A stretch of DNA of 64,000 bases from Falsiroseomonas tokyonensis. GTDB lineage: Bacteria > Pseudomonadota > Alphaproteobacteria > Acetobacterales > Acetobacteraceae. The DNA lies in the NCBI RefSeq assembly GCF_019024325.1, contig NZ_JAFNJS010000001.1:992001-1056000 (forward strand), in the 5' to 3' direction. Shown piece after piece: positions 16,668-25,202 of the stretch (positions are counted from its first letter, which is position 1; each line of letters begins with the position of its first letter). The notes under the pieces are model-generated. The model searched no databases and had not been told where the DNA came from. It saw only the letters and a program-made list of their open reading frames with translations. The position numbers and the translations under genes are program-made.

Positions 16668-17341
16668 CAGGGCGGGCCCTCGCCGCGCTGGCGGTCCAGC
16701 AAGCCGGTATCCAGCGTCGCCATGCGGTCGCGCAGCAGGAAGACCACGATGCCCGCGACCAGCGCCAGCATCAGCACCAGGGCGGCGGTGGACAGTTCCA
16801 CCACCAGCGGCATGCCCTGCACGCCGATCGCGGCCAGGACCAGGCCGTTCTCCAGGCTCAGCAGGCCGATCACCTGGCTGATGGCATTGCGCCGCGCGAT
16901 CATCATCAGCATGCCCAGCAGCACCACGGACAGCGCCAGCGCCAGGTTCTCGCGCGTCAGCGCCTGGGCCTGGCCGGCGGTGACCGGCAGCACCACCATC
17001 ACCGCGAGCCCGACCAGCGCGGCGGCGGCGAGCAGGGAGGGCCCGATGCCCAGCGCCGTCTCCACCGTGCGATGCAGGCCAAGCCTGCGCAGCAGCAGCC
17101 GCAGCGCCAGCGGGATCAGCAACGCCTTGGCGCCGAAGGCGAGCAGGGCGGTGACATAGAGGCCGGGTTCGGACTGCAGATGCGCCTGCCAGGCCGCCGC
17201 GGCCGCCAGCAGCCCGCCCTGCACCGCGAAGGCATTGATCACCGCATCGAGCCGCCGCTGATACAGCAGCACGAAGGACAGCAGCAGGATGCCGCCGCCG
17301 AGGAGGTGGGCGATGTCGTAGCCGGTGCTGCCGAAGGTCAT
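16667..17341 (-). CDS. hyfE: hydrogenase-4-like membrane subunit E (NuoK-like)
   Basis: 224-residue polytopic membrane protein of the HyfE family, the NuoK-related subunit of group 4 hydrogenases. About seven helices are seen; the C-terminal half carries the NuoK-like segment with IGLLSLENGLVLAA, which contains the membrane glutamate. The ATG at 17341 (MTFGSTGYDIAH) is used because upstream in-frame sequence translates the GC palindrome rather than protein. Its stop overlaps the hyfF start (TGATG). Confidence 0.85.
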   Translation of the reverse strand: MTFGSTGYDIAHLLGGGILLLSFVLLYQRRLDAVINAFAVQGGLLAAAAAWQAHLQSEPGLYVTALLAFGAKALLIPLALRLLLRRLGLHRTVETALGIGPSLLAAAALVGLAVMVVLPVTAGQAQALTRENLALALSVVLLGMLMMIARRNAISQVIGLLSLENGLVLAAIGVQGMPLVVELSTAALVLMLALVAGIVVFLLRDRMATLDTGLLDRQRGEGPP

Positions 17342-17396
17342 GGCGGGGCGTCCCGGTGAATCTGCGCCGCGGGCGGGGAAGCCGGTGCCAGGTCTG

Positions 17397-17510
17397 GCGC
17401 AGCCCCCCCCACCCAACCCTCCCCCCCCTGCGGGTGGAGAGGGCTTTGCCAGCAGCACAGGAGCCCTCTCCCCCCTACGGGGGGGGGAGGGTTGGGTGGG
17501 GGGGCTGCGC
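17397..17510. repeat. 114-bp near-perfect inverted repeat in the hyfC-hyfE gap
   Basis: The left arm starts GCGCAGCCCCCC with ACCCAACCCTCC and the right arm ends with its complement (GGAGGGTTGGGT, GGGGGGCTGCGC). Inner arms GGAGAGGGCT and AGCCCTCTCC pair as well, leaving a short loop near 17450. This is the most symmetrical member of a dispersed C/G-rich palindrome family also seen at 28363, 37645, 55656 and 61670. It lies where E. coli would have hyfD, which is absent here. Confidence 0.8.
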
Positions 17511-17531
17511 CGAAAAGGCCCGCCTTCCGCA

Positions 17532-18491
17532 TCACGCCAGCCTCGTCGACAGGAACAGCAGCAGCGCCGCCAGCAGCCCGAGCAGCAGCGCCGTCCCCAG
17601 AAACTCCGGCACCCGGAACACCCGCATCTTGGCGATCGCGCTCTCCAGCCCCGCCAGCGCCAGGCACAGCACCGCCATCTTCGCGCCCCAGGCCAGCAGC
17701 CCCACCAGCCAGCCGAGCGGCGCGAAGCCCACCGGCGCCGTGCCGAAGGGGAAAAAGATCGCCGCCAGCAGGGCCAGCCACAGCGTCAGCCGCAGCGCGG
17801 CGGCGGCCTCCCATAGCGCCAGATGCCGGCCCGAGGCTTCGAGGACCATGGCCTCATGCACCATGGTGAGTTCGAGATGCGTGGCCGGATTGTCCACCGG
17901 GATGCGGCCATTTTCCGCCAGCGCCACCGCCAGCAGCGCCACCAGCGCCAGCCCCAGCGAGACCCGCAGACCGAGGCTGCCATCCTGGAACAGCGTGCCG
18001 ATCGCCTCGAGCCCCGTGCTGCCGGCCAGCATGGCCAGCACCAGCGCCACCAGCAGCAGCGCCGGTTCCGCCAGCGCCGCGAAGGACATTTCGCGGGCAG
18101 CCCCCAGCCCGCCGAAGGCGGTGCCGACATCCATGCCCGCCAGCGCCAGCGCCACGCGCCCGGCCGCCAGAAGCCCCGCGATCAGCACCAGGTCGGCCAG
18201 CGGCGCGAAGGCCATCCCTCGGGAAAAACTCGGCACCAGCGCCAGCGCGGCCAGCGCCGCGGTGGCCCCCGCATAGGGCGCGGCACGGCTGATCCAGCTG
18301 GCATTCTCCGCCAGCACCGGCCGCTTGCGGAGCAGCTTGAGAAGATCCCAGAGCGGCTGCAGCGGCGGGGCGCCGGTGCGGCCCATCATGCGCGCCTTCA
18401 GCCAGCGCGTGCCGCCCACCACCAGCGGCGCCGCGGCCAGCACCAGGGCCAGGTGCAGCGCCTGGGTCAGGATGGCGGCGAGTATTTCCAT
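17532..18491 (-). CDS. hyfC: hydrogenase-4-like membrane subunit C (NuoH-like)
   Basis: 319-residue membrane protein of the NuoH/HyfC family with eight helices. The first cytoplasmic loop (TRWLKARMMGRTGAPPLQP) and the acidic loop AENGRIPVDNPATHLELT are the quinone-chamber and electron-module contacts in complex I relatives, and EAMVLEASG follows. The ATG at 18491 overlaps the hyfB stop as TGATG; a GTG one codon upstream is also possible. Confidence 0.9.
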   Translation of the reverse strand: MEILAAILTQALHLALVLAAAPLVVGGTRWLKARMMGRTGAPPLQPLWDLLKLLRKRPVLAENASWISRAAPYAGATAALAALALVPSFSRGMAFAPLADLVLIAGLLAAGRVALALAGMDVGTAFGGLGAAREMSFAALAEPALLLVALVLAMLAGSTGLEAIGTLFQDGSLGLRVSLGLALVALLAVALAENGRIPVDNPATHLELTMVHEAMVLEASGRHLALWEAAAALRLTLWLALLAAIFFPFGTAPVGFAPLGWLVGLLAWGAKMAVLCLALAGLESAIAKMRVFRVPEFLGTALLLGLLAALLLFLSTRLA

Positions 18492-20614
18492 CACCCCGCC
18501 TCCAGCCAGGCGGCCAGCGCCAGCAGCGCCACCAGCGTGCCGAAGGGCAGCATCAGGGTCGCGGTCAGCGGCAGGTCGCGCAGCGCCTCCGCCCGCGCCG
18601 CCAGCGCATCCCGAAGCCGCGCCAGCGGGGCCAGCAGCCAGCGTTCTGAGGGATCGGCGAAGCCGGACTCCACCCGCGCCGGGCCCGGGTCGCCCGGCGC
18701 CGGCATCGTCACGGATTCATGCGCCGCCAGCAGCGACCCGCCGAGCATCCGCCGCAGCGGCTGGCCGAAGCCCGCGGCGCTGGGCTGGGTCACCGGGTCG
18801 CCGAAGGGCAGGTGCTGTGGCGGTGCCATGAAGCCGCAATCCCAGGCGGCTGCGCGCGCCACGCCCGCCGGCGCGCGCCGGCGCACCAGCCACCAGACCA
18901 GGGCACCCGCCACCGCCAGCAGCAGCGCGATGGCCAGGGGCATGATGCGCGCCCCGCCATCGCCGACGCGGATCATGGCCAGGCTGCCGCGCTCCACCAT
19001 GCCATGCGGCACCAGCAGCTGCACCGCACCCTCGGCCAGGGCCAGCAGCGGCCCGGGCAGCAGGCCGAACAGCAGGGTCAGCCCCGCCGGCAGCAGCAGC
19101 GCCAGCCGTGCGGCGCCGCGCCCCTCCACCGCCCCGGCGGCGCGCGGCGTGCGCGGCCGGCCGAGGAAGACCAGGCCGAACAACCGCACCATGGCCGCCG
19201 CCGCCAGCGCCGCGGCCAGCGCGGCCGCCGCCACCACCGCGACCCCCAGCACCTGGAAGGCCAGGTCCCCCACCCGCCAGGCCGCCAGCATCGCCTGGAT
19301 CAGCAGCCATTCGCTGGCAAACCCCGAAAGCGGCGGCAGGCTGGCCGCCGCGGCCGCGCCCACCAGCACGGCGCCGGCGGTCCAGGGCATGGCATGGATC
19401 AGCCCGCCCAGCCGGTCCAATTGGCGGGAGGCCGCGCCACGCGCCACCTCCCCCAACCCGAGGAACAGCAGCGACTTGAACAGCGCGTGGTTCAGCGCAT
19501 GCAGCAGCGCCGCCCCCGCCGCCAGCCCCGCCAGCACGCCGAGATCCGCCGCCCGGAAACAGGCCGCCAGGCCGAGCCCGATGCAGATCAGCCCGACATT
19601 CTCGATGGTGGAGCAGGCCAGCAGGGTCTTGGTGTCCGTCTCCAGATTGGCGCGCAGCGCGCCCAGCACGGCGGAGGCCGCACCCAGCACCAGCAGCGGC
19701 ACGCCCCACCACAAGGGCTGCGCGGGTCCGGAGAGGTCCAGCAGCAGCCGCGCCAGCACATAGATGGCCACCTTGGTCATGGCGCCCGACATCAGGGCGG
19801 AGACATGGCTGGGCGCCGCGGGATGGGCCAGCGGCAGCCAGCCATGCAGCGGCACCAACCCGGCCTTGGCCCCGGCGCCCGCCACCACCAGCGCCAGCAC
19901 GGCCGCGGCCACGAAACCCTGCGGCGGTGCGGTGCGGATCGCGGCGAAGCTCAAATCGCCCGAGGAAGCGGCCAGCAGCCCGATGGCCGGCACCAGGCAG
20001 ATGCCGCTGAAGACCGCGAAGGCCAGGTAGCGGCGCGCGGCGTGGCGGGCCTCGGGGCTCTGGTGATCGGCCGCGACCAGGACCCAGGAGGCGATGGACA
20101 TCGCCTCGAAGCCCAGCACCAGCACGAAGCCATCCGCCGCGATCAGCGCCAGCAGCATGCCGGCCAGGAACAGCGGATAGGCCACCAGCAGCCGCGGCGC
20201 GGCATCCCGCGCATGCGCCAGCCCGAACAGCGCCGAACAGGCGGCCGCCAGCCCCAGCAGCACCAGGAACCAGGCGGAAAGCGCATCCACCGCCACCAGC
20301 GCCGTCACACCGATCGGCAGGGGTTGCGGCGCCACGGCTGCGCCGCCGAGCACGGCCAGGCCGCAGCCGGCCATCACCGCCGCCGCCAGCAGGCAGCCGC
20401 CATGGACCACAAGCCCCGCCCAGGGCCCCGCCGAGTCCCCGATCCAGACCCTTGGGGCCCGCGCCATCGGCACGGCCAGCAATGCCAGCAGGCCGAGGCC
20501 CGCCAGCGTGAGGATCAGCGCCGTCAGCACGGCAGGGGAGCGAAGCGGGTCACTGCCGCCGAGGATAGAAGCCCGCGCCGGCCGGCAGAAGGGGGCGGCG
20601 GGGGGCTGCGCCAT
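18491..20614 (-). CDS. hyfB: hydrogenase-4-like membrane subunit B (antiporter-like, NuoL/M family)
   Basis: About 707 residues with roughly 16 membrane helices, the largest antiporter-like subunit of the complex. Conserved pieces are LVLGFEAMSIASWVLV (key glutamate), GAKAGLVPLHGWLPLAHPAAPS (lysine and histidine) and LLHALNHALFKSLLFLG. The start is uncertain. The ATG at 20614 is used, a GTG at 20530 begins just before the first helix (LTALILTLAGLG), and neither has a strong ribosome site. First gene of the operon, divergent from dctQ. Confidence 0.87.
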   Translation of the reverse strand: MAQPPAAPFCRPARASILGGSDPLRSPAVLTALILTLAGLGLLALLAVPMARAPRVWIGDSAGPWAGLVVHGGCLLAAAVMAGCGLAVLGGAAVAPQPLPIGVTALVAVDALSAWFLVLLGLAAACSALFGLAHARDAAPRLLVAYPLFLAGMLLALIAADGFVLVLGFEAMSIASWVLVAADHQSPEARHAARRYLAFAVFSGICLVPAIGLLAASSGDLSFAAIRTAPPQGFVAAAVLALVVAGAGAKAGLVPLHGWLPLAHPAAPSHVSALMSGAMTKVAIYVLARLLLDLSGPAQPLWWGVPLLVLGAASAVLGALRANLETDTKTLLACSTIENVGLICIGLGLAACFRAADLGVLAGLAAGAALLHALNHALFKSLLFLGLGEVARGAASRQLDRLGGLIHAMPWTAGAVLVGAAAAASLPPLSGFASEWLLIQAMLAAWRVGDLAFQVLGVAVVAAAALAAALAAAAMVRLFGLVFLGRPRTPRAAGAVEGRGAARLALLLPAGLTLLFGLLPGPLLALAEGAVQLLVPHGMVERGSLAMIRVGDGGARIMPLAIALLLAVAGALVWWLVRRRAPAGVARAAAWDCGFMAPPQHLPFGDPVTQPSAAGFGQPLRRMLGGSLLAAHESVTMPAPGDPGPARVESGFADPSERWLLAPLARLRDALAARAEALRDLPLTATLMLPFGTLVALLALAAWLEAG

Positions 20615-20801
20615 CAAGTCTCGCGGGACCGCGGCTTTTCCTGGCCTGCGGCGGGGCCCTGCGGCGCAAAGCCGCTTTCCAAGCCCAGCCCGCGGCGCTA
20701 CAGCAGCCGCCCTGGCGCCGCCTGGCGCCGGATGGGTGCTCGGCCGGGCATTTCCGGTCCTCCGCGGGCCGAAGCGCCGGCGGGCCGAGACCCGAAAACC
20801 C

Positions 20802-21374
20802 ATGCCTTGGGGGATGCGTCCTTTGGGCCCGTTGCTCGCCTTCAGCCGCGGTGTCGATGCCGTGACCGCCGGCTTCGGGCGGATCGCCGACTGGCTGGTG
20901 CTGATCGCCTGCACCGTCAGCGCCGGCAACGCCTTCCTGCGCTACGGCTTCTCCGCCGGGTCCAATGCCTGGCTGGAGCTGCAATGGTATTGCTTCGCCG
21001 GCATGGTGATGCTGGGCGCCAGCCATACGCTGCGGCGGAACGAGCATGTGCGGGTGGACCTGGTCTATGGCTCGCTCGGCATGCGGGCGCGCATCTGGGT
21101 GGATATCCTCGGCCTCAGCTTCTTCCTGCTGCCGGCCATGGCGCTGCTGGCCTGGATGACCTGGCCCTTCTTCCTCGATTCCTGGGCGCGGGCGGAGGTT
21201 TCCTCCTCCCCCGGCGGGTTGCTCCGCTGGCCGGCCAAGCTGCTGCTGCCGCTGGGTTTTTTCCTGATGTGCGCGCAGGGGTTTTCGGAAATCGTGAAGC
21301 GCGTGGCGGTGCTGCGAGGGATCGAGCTGCCGCGCGGCCAGCTTTTCGCCACCTATGCCCGGCCCGATCAATGA
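20802..21374 (+). CDS. TRAP transporter small permease (DctQ family)
   Basis: 190-residue four-helix subunit of a tripartite ATP-independent periplasmic transporter. Family marks are the helix with RYGF, then AWLELQWYCFAGMVMLGASHTLRRNEHVRVD near residues 60-90. An alternative ATG lies four codons downstream. It precedes the large permease by 44 bases. No periplasmic substrate-binding protein gene (DctP) is in the window, so the substrate is unknown. Confidence 0.88.
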   Translation: MPWGMRPLGPLLAFSRGVDAVTAGFGRIADWLVLIACTVSAGNAFLRYGFSAGSNAWLELQWYCFAGMVMLGASHTLRRNEHVRVDLVYGSLGMRARIWVDILGLSFFLLPAMALLAWMTWPFFLDSWARAEVSSSPGGLLRWPAKLLLPLGFFLMCAQGFSEIVKRVAVLRGIELPRGQLFATYARPDQ

Positions 21375-21418
21375 GCGCCGGCCTGCCCCTGCGACGCCCG
21401 GGAGCCTAGGGAAACAAG

Positions 21419-22834
21419 ATGCTCCACGAGGATATCATGCCGCCGCTGATGTTCGGCGGGCTGGTGATCTTCCTGCTGATCGGCTTCCCGGCGGCCTTCT
21501 CGCTCGCCGCCGTCGGGCTGTTCTTCGGCTTCATCTCCATCGAGCTCGGCTTCTTTCCGGAAGCCTGGCTGGGCAACCTGCCGCTGCGCGTCTTCGGCAT
21601 CCTGTCCAACGACCTGCTGCTGGCGATCCCCTTCTTCACGCTGATGGGCGCGGTGCTGGAACGCTGCGGCCTGGCGGAGGACCTGCTGGAGGGCACCGGC
21701 CAGCTCTTCGGCAAGATCCCGGGCGGGCTCGCCTATGCGGTGATCATTGTGGGCGCGATCCTGGGCGCCATCACCGGCACGGTGGCCGCCAGCGTCATCT
21801 CCATGGGCATGATCAGCCTGCCGATCATGATGCGCTACGGCTACGACATGCGGATCGCCACCGGCGTGATCGCGGCCTCGGGCACCATCACCCAGCTGAT
21901 CCCGCCGTCGCTGGTGCTGATCGTGCTGTCCGACCAGCTCGGCCAGTCCGTGGGCGACATGTATGCGGGCGCCATCGGGCCGTCCCTGCTGCAGGTGGCG
22001 CTGTTCCTGCTGTTCATCTGGGGCGTCTCGATGTTCCAGCCGCACAAGGTGCCGCCGCTGCCGGATGAGGCGCTGGCGCCGCGCGACTGGCGGCTGTGGT
22101 GGCGGGTGCTGAAGGGCATGGTCCCTTCGATGGGCCTGATCTTCATGGTGCTGGGCACCATCTTCCTCGGCCTCGCCACCCCCACCGAGGCCGGCGCCAT
22201 GGGCGTGGTCGGCGCCGTGGTGCTGGCGGCGCTGAACCGGCGACTGACCTGGCCGCTGATCCGGGAAGCCATGGGCAATACGATGCGGATCACCAGCATG
22301 GTGATCTTCATCCTGATCGGCGCCACGGTCTTCACCCTGGTCTTCCAGGGCGTGGATGGCGGCATCTGGATCGAGCATCTGCTCGGCCTGCTTCCGGGTG
22401 GCCAGACCGGCTTCCTGGTCTTCGTCAATGTCTTCGTCTTCTTCCTGGCCTTCTTCCTCGACTTCTTCGAGATTGCCTTCATCGTCATTCCGCTATTGGC
22501 GCCGGTCGCGAAATCCCTCGGCATCGACCTGGTCTGGTTCGGCGTGCTGCTCTGCATCAACATGCAGACGGCCTTCATGCACCCGCCCTTCGGCTTCGCG
22601 CTGTTCTACCTGCGGGGCGTGGCGCCGAAATCCGTGCTGACGCGCGACATCTACTGGGGCGCCATCCCCTGGCTCTGCCTGCAGCTGCTGCTGGTGGCGG
22701 TGGTGATCTTCTGGCCGCAGAGCGTGACCTATTGGCTGGATCGCGGGCCGCGGGTGGATCCCAGCACGGTCATCATCGACCTGCCCCCGCCGGCGGCGAC
22801 GCCGGACATGCCCGCCGTGCCGATCTTCCAATGA
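21419..22834 (+). CDS. TRAP transporter large permease (DctM family)
   Basis: 471-residue, about 12-helix subunit that uses the ion gradient to move substrate delivered by a binding protein. Typical segments are ILGAITGTVAASVISMGMISLP, ASGTITQLIPPSLVLIVL and ATPTEAGAMG. At 471 residues it is longer than the usual 425-430 because of a loop and a C-terminal extension, as in the keto-acid/lactate-type TRAP group. Stop overlaps trmO (ATGA). Confidence 0.9.
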   Translation: MLHEDIMPPLMFGGLVIFLLIGFPAAFSLAAVGLFFGFISIELGFFPEAWLGNLPLRVFGILSNDLLLAIPFFTLMGAVLERCGLAEDLLEGTGQLFGKIPGGLAYAVIIVGAILGAITGTVAASVISMGMISLPIMMRYGYDMRIATGVIAASGTITQLIPPSLVLIVLSDQLGQSVGDMYAGAIGPSLLQVALFLLFIWGVSMFQPHKVPPLPDEALAPRDWRLWWRVLKGMVPSMGLIFMVLGTIFLGLATPTEAGAMGVVGAVVLAALNRRLTWPLIREAMGNTMRITSMVIFILIGATVFTLVFQGVDGGIWIEHLLGLLPGGQTGFLVFVNVFVFFLAFFLDFFEIAFIVIPLLAPVAKSLGIDLVWFGVLLCINMQTAFMHPPFGFALFYLRGVAPKSVLTRDIYWGAIPWLCLQLLLVAVVIFWPQSVTYWLDRGPRVDPSTVIIDLPPPAATPDMPAVPIFQ

Positions 22835-23286
22835 AGCTGGTCCCGATCGGCACGGTGCAGGGCGGCCGGGCGGAGCCCATCGACGATGGCTGGGACGGCG
22901 TCGAATCCGAGATCCGGCTGGACCCGGCCGTGCTGGGGCCGGATGCGGCGCTGGGGCTCGACCAGTTCAGCCATGTGGTGGTGGTCTTCGGCTTCCACCG
23001 GCTGGACGCCGCCGTAGTGGAGCACAACGCGCGCCACCCGCGCGGGCGCCAGGACTGGCCGCGCATGGGCATCCTGGCCCAGCGCGGCGCGCCGCGGCCG
23101 AACCGCCTCGGCGTCACCACCTGCGCGCTGCTGGGGGTGCGGGGGATGGTGCTGCGGCTGCGCGGGCTGGACGCAATCGCCGGCAGCCCGGTCTTCGACA
23201 TCAAGCCGCATATGACCGGCTTCGACCCGCGCGGTGCGATCCGCGAACCCGACTGGGCGAGGGAGATCATGGCCGGCTACTGGTGA
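22831..23286 (+). CDS. trmO: tRNA (N6-threonylcarbamoyladenosine37-N6)-methyltransferase TrmO-like
   Basis: 151-residue TsaA/TrmO family (PF01980) protein that methylates t6A37 of certain tRNAs using SAM. Signatures visible: the opening VPIGTV, LGLDQFSHVVVVFGFHR, GILAQRGAPRPNRLGVTTCALL and FDIKPHMTGFDP. Full-length E. coli TrmO is about 235 residues; this is the short form with only the beta-barrel domain. ATGA overlap with dctM suggests co-transcription, probably incidental to function. Confidence 0.8.
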   Translation: MKLVPIGTVQGGRAEPIDDGWDGVESEIRLDPAVLGPDAALGLDQFSHVVVVFGFHRLDAAVVEHNARHPRGRQDWPRMGILAQRGAPRPNRLGVTTCALLGVRGMVLRLRGLDAIAGSPVFDIKPHMTGFDPRGAIREPDWAREIMAGYW

Positions 23287-23351
23287 CCCTCCCGCCCTTG
23301 CGGCAGCGCCCTGGCCGGCGCAATGCGCCGCGACCCTGAGAGTGCAACCAG

Positions 23352-23653
23352 ATGGCTGACGACGACTACGTCTTCGACGAGGCGACCGGCGAATGGCGCC
23401 CGGCCAGTGAGATCGCCGCCGCCGCCGCGCCCGGCCCGGCGCTAATCCGCGATGCCGCCGGCATGCCCTGGCGGATGGCGATTCCGTCACCCTCATCAAG
23501 GATCTGAAGGTGAAGGGTGGCAACCAGACCCTGAAGCAGGGCACCGTCATCCGCTCCATCCGCCTGACCGACAATCCCGAGGAGATCGACTGCCGGCACG
23601 ACAGCATCAAGGGCCTGGTGCTGCGCACGGAATTCGTGCGCAAGCGCGGCTGA
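23352..23653 (+). pseudogene. PhnA/YjdM-like protein gene with a one-base frameshift
   Basis: The first frame (ATG 23352 to TGA 23505-23507) gives MADDDYVFDEATGEWRPASE and continues to RDAAGMP. From about 23468 homology continues in another frame with LADGDSVTLIKDLKVKGG, TLKQGTVIRSIRLT, EEIDCR and GLVLRTEFVRKRG up to the TGA at 23651. Restoring one base in the CCC at 23466-23468 would rejoin them into a normal short PhnA-domain protein of about 100 residues, the form lacking the N-terminal zinc ribbon. Either a recent pseudogene or a homopolymer sequencing error. Confidence 0.8.
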
Positions 23654-23662
23654 GAGGGCGGT

Positions 23663-24490
23663 TCAGAGCATTTCCAGCGCCTGTTTGCGCCTCGGCGGGG
23701 GAAAGGCGGCGTCCAACTCGGCCTTGTCCTGGTCCGTCAACCGCAGATCCCGCGCCGCCACATTCGCCCGCTGATGCGCCGGGTCGCTCGCCTTCGGGAT
23801 CGCGATCACCCCCGGCCGCGCGAGGACGAAGGCCAGCGCCACCTGCGCCGGCGCCACCCCATGCCGCTCGGCCACCGCCCGCAAGGCCCGGTGCCGCAGC
23901 AGCGCCCCGCCCTGGCCGATCGGGGAATAGGCCATCACCGGCATGGCGCGCTCTGCGCAGAAGGGCAGCAGGTCGAATTCCACGCCGCGCGCCTCCAGGT
24001 TCCACAGCACCTGGTTCGTCGCGCAATCCGGCAGCGCCGGGCCCAGTTCCCGCAGATCGGCCACATCCAGGTTGGAGACGCCCCAGCGCGCGATCTGGCC
24101 GCGGGCCCGCGCCGCCTCCATCGCCTGCACCGTCTCCGCCAGCGGCACGCCGCCGCGCCAATGCAGCAGATAGAGATCCAGCCGCTCCACCCGCAGCCGC
24201 TTCAGGCTGGCGGCCAGGGCCACCGGCAGTTTCCTGGCCGAGGCATTGTGCGGATAGACCTTGGAGACGAGAAAAACCTCCTCCCGCCGGCCGGCGATGG
24301 CGTCCCCCACCACCTCCTCGGCGCCACCCTCGCCATACATCTCCGCCGTGTCGATCAGTGTCAGGCCCAGGTCGAGGCCCAGCCGCAGGGCATCGGCCTC
24401 CGCCCGCCGGTCGCCGCCCTCGCCCATCCGCCAGGTGCCCTGGCCGAGGGCCGGAACGGCCGCGCCGTCCTGAAATCGAACCTGCTCCAT
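23663..24490 (-). CDS. aldo/keto reductase
   Basis: 275-residue NADPH-dependent aldo/keto reductase with a TIM-barrel fold. The catalytic tetrad is complete: Asp47 and Tyr52 in IDTAEMYGEG, Lys77 in VSKVYPHN and His110 in LYLLHW. The C-terminal nucleotide loop is IPKASDPAHQRAN. The start at 24490 (MEQVRFQDG) fits family length; the upstream frame belongs to the divergent secreted-protein gene. Substrate unknown; it resembles the 2,5-diketo-gluconate reductase-like group. Confidence 0.87.
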   Translation of the reverse strand: MEQVRFQDGAAVPALGQGTWRMGEGGDRRAEADALRLGLDLGLTLIDTAEMYGEGGAEEVVGDAIAGRREEVFLVSKVYPHNASARKLPVALAASLKRLRVERLDLYLLHWRGGVPLAETVQAMEAARARGQIARWGVSNLDVADLRELGPALPDCATNQVLWNLEARGVEFDLLPFCAERAMPVMAYSPIGQGGALLRHRALRAVAERHGVAPAQVALAFVLARPGVIAIPKASDPAHQRANVAARDLRLTDQDKAELDAAFPPPRRKQALEML

Positions 24491-24524
24491 GGAACCTTGG
24501 CCTCCCTCGCCCCATCTGCCGGGC

Positions 24525-25163
24525 ATGAACCGCACCCTGCTACCCCTGGCGGCCTGCATGGTCGCCGCCACCCTCGCCCAAGCGCAACCCGTGCCCAGCG
24601 TGCAGGGACAGGTGCCGGAGGAGATCGGCAGCTGGCGCCTTTCCTGCCTGGCGGACCGGATGACCGACCGGGCCGATTGCCTGCTGCGGCACCGGGAACC
24701 GGTGGAACAGGCGCCGAGCGCCACCGGATCCTCCCTGGTGCTGGAGGTGCAGGACCGTGGCGGGCATCTGGTGCCGGTGGTGGCGGCGCGCGACCTGTCG
24801 CTGGATTCGGTCAGCCGCGGCCTTCTGGCGGTGACCGGCACGGCGCAGCTGCGCTTTCCGCCGAACCGCTATTTCGAACTGCCCTGCACGCTGGAAGGCC
24901 GCAGCCTGGTCTGCGCCCCGCGGGCCGAGGATGCCGCCCGGGCCGCCAGTGAATTGCGTACCGCGCCGCTGGCGCTGGTGCGGATGACAGGCCTCGGCGC
25001 CGGGTCCGACCGGGCGGAGCCCACGGAATTGCGGCTGAGCCAGACGGCGGAGGCCCTGTCCCGCTTCCGCAGCCGGGTGCCGGAAGGCAGCACGCCGGCG
25101 CCCGCTTCGGGCCTGACGCTGCCCGACATCACCAACCGGCTGCAGCGCCTTTTTGGCAACTGA
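24525..25163 (+). CDS. secreted protein of unknown function, possibly IalB-like
   Basis: 212-residue protein with a signal peptide (residues 1-21, ending AQAQ). The mature part has four cysteines: one pair in WRLSCL and ADCLL near residues 40-53, and a second pair in LPCTLEGRSLVC near 120-130. The pattern of a tryptophan-cysteine strand, a second cysteine pair and a final LAL segment loosely recalls the invasion-associated locus B fold, but this is a weak impression. Divergent from the aldo/keto reductase, convergent with the response regulator. Confidence 0.6.
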   Translation: MNRTLLPLAACMVAATLAQAQPVPSVQGQVPEEIGSWRLSCLADRMTDRADCLLRHREPVEQAPSATGSSLVLEVQDRGGHLVPVVAARDLSLDSVSRGLLAVTGTAQLRFPPNRYFELPCTLEGRSLVCAPRAEDAARAASELRTAPLALVRMTGLGAGSDRAEPTELRLSQTAEALSRFRSRVPEGSTPAPASGLTLPDITNRLQRLFGN

Positions 25164-25175
25164 CCCCGGCCGGCC

Positions 25176-25194
25176 GCCCGCCCCGGGGGCGGGC
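25176..25194. terminator. GC hairpin between convergent genes
   Basis: GCCCGCCCC and GGGGCGGGC form a nine-base stem with almost no loop. It lies in the 39-base gap between two convergent stops and could stop transcription from both sides, although it lacks a T-tract. Confidence 0.4.
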
Positions 25195-25202
25195 CATGCC
25201 GC

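Noticed and set aside
18719-21409. 896-residue plus-strand frame opposite hyfB and over dctQ
   Set aside because: Shadow with Gln/Arg/His repeats; hyfB and dctQ both have clear membrane-protein signatures in their own frames.
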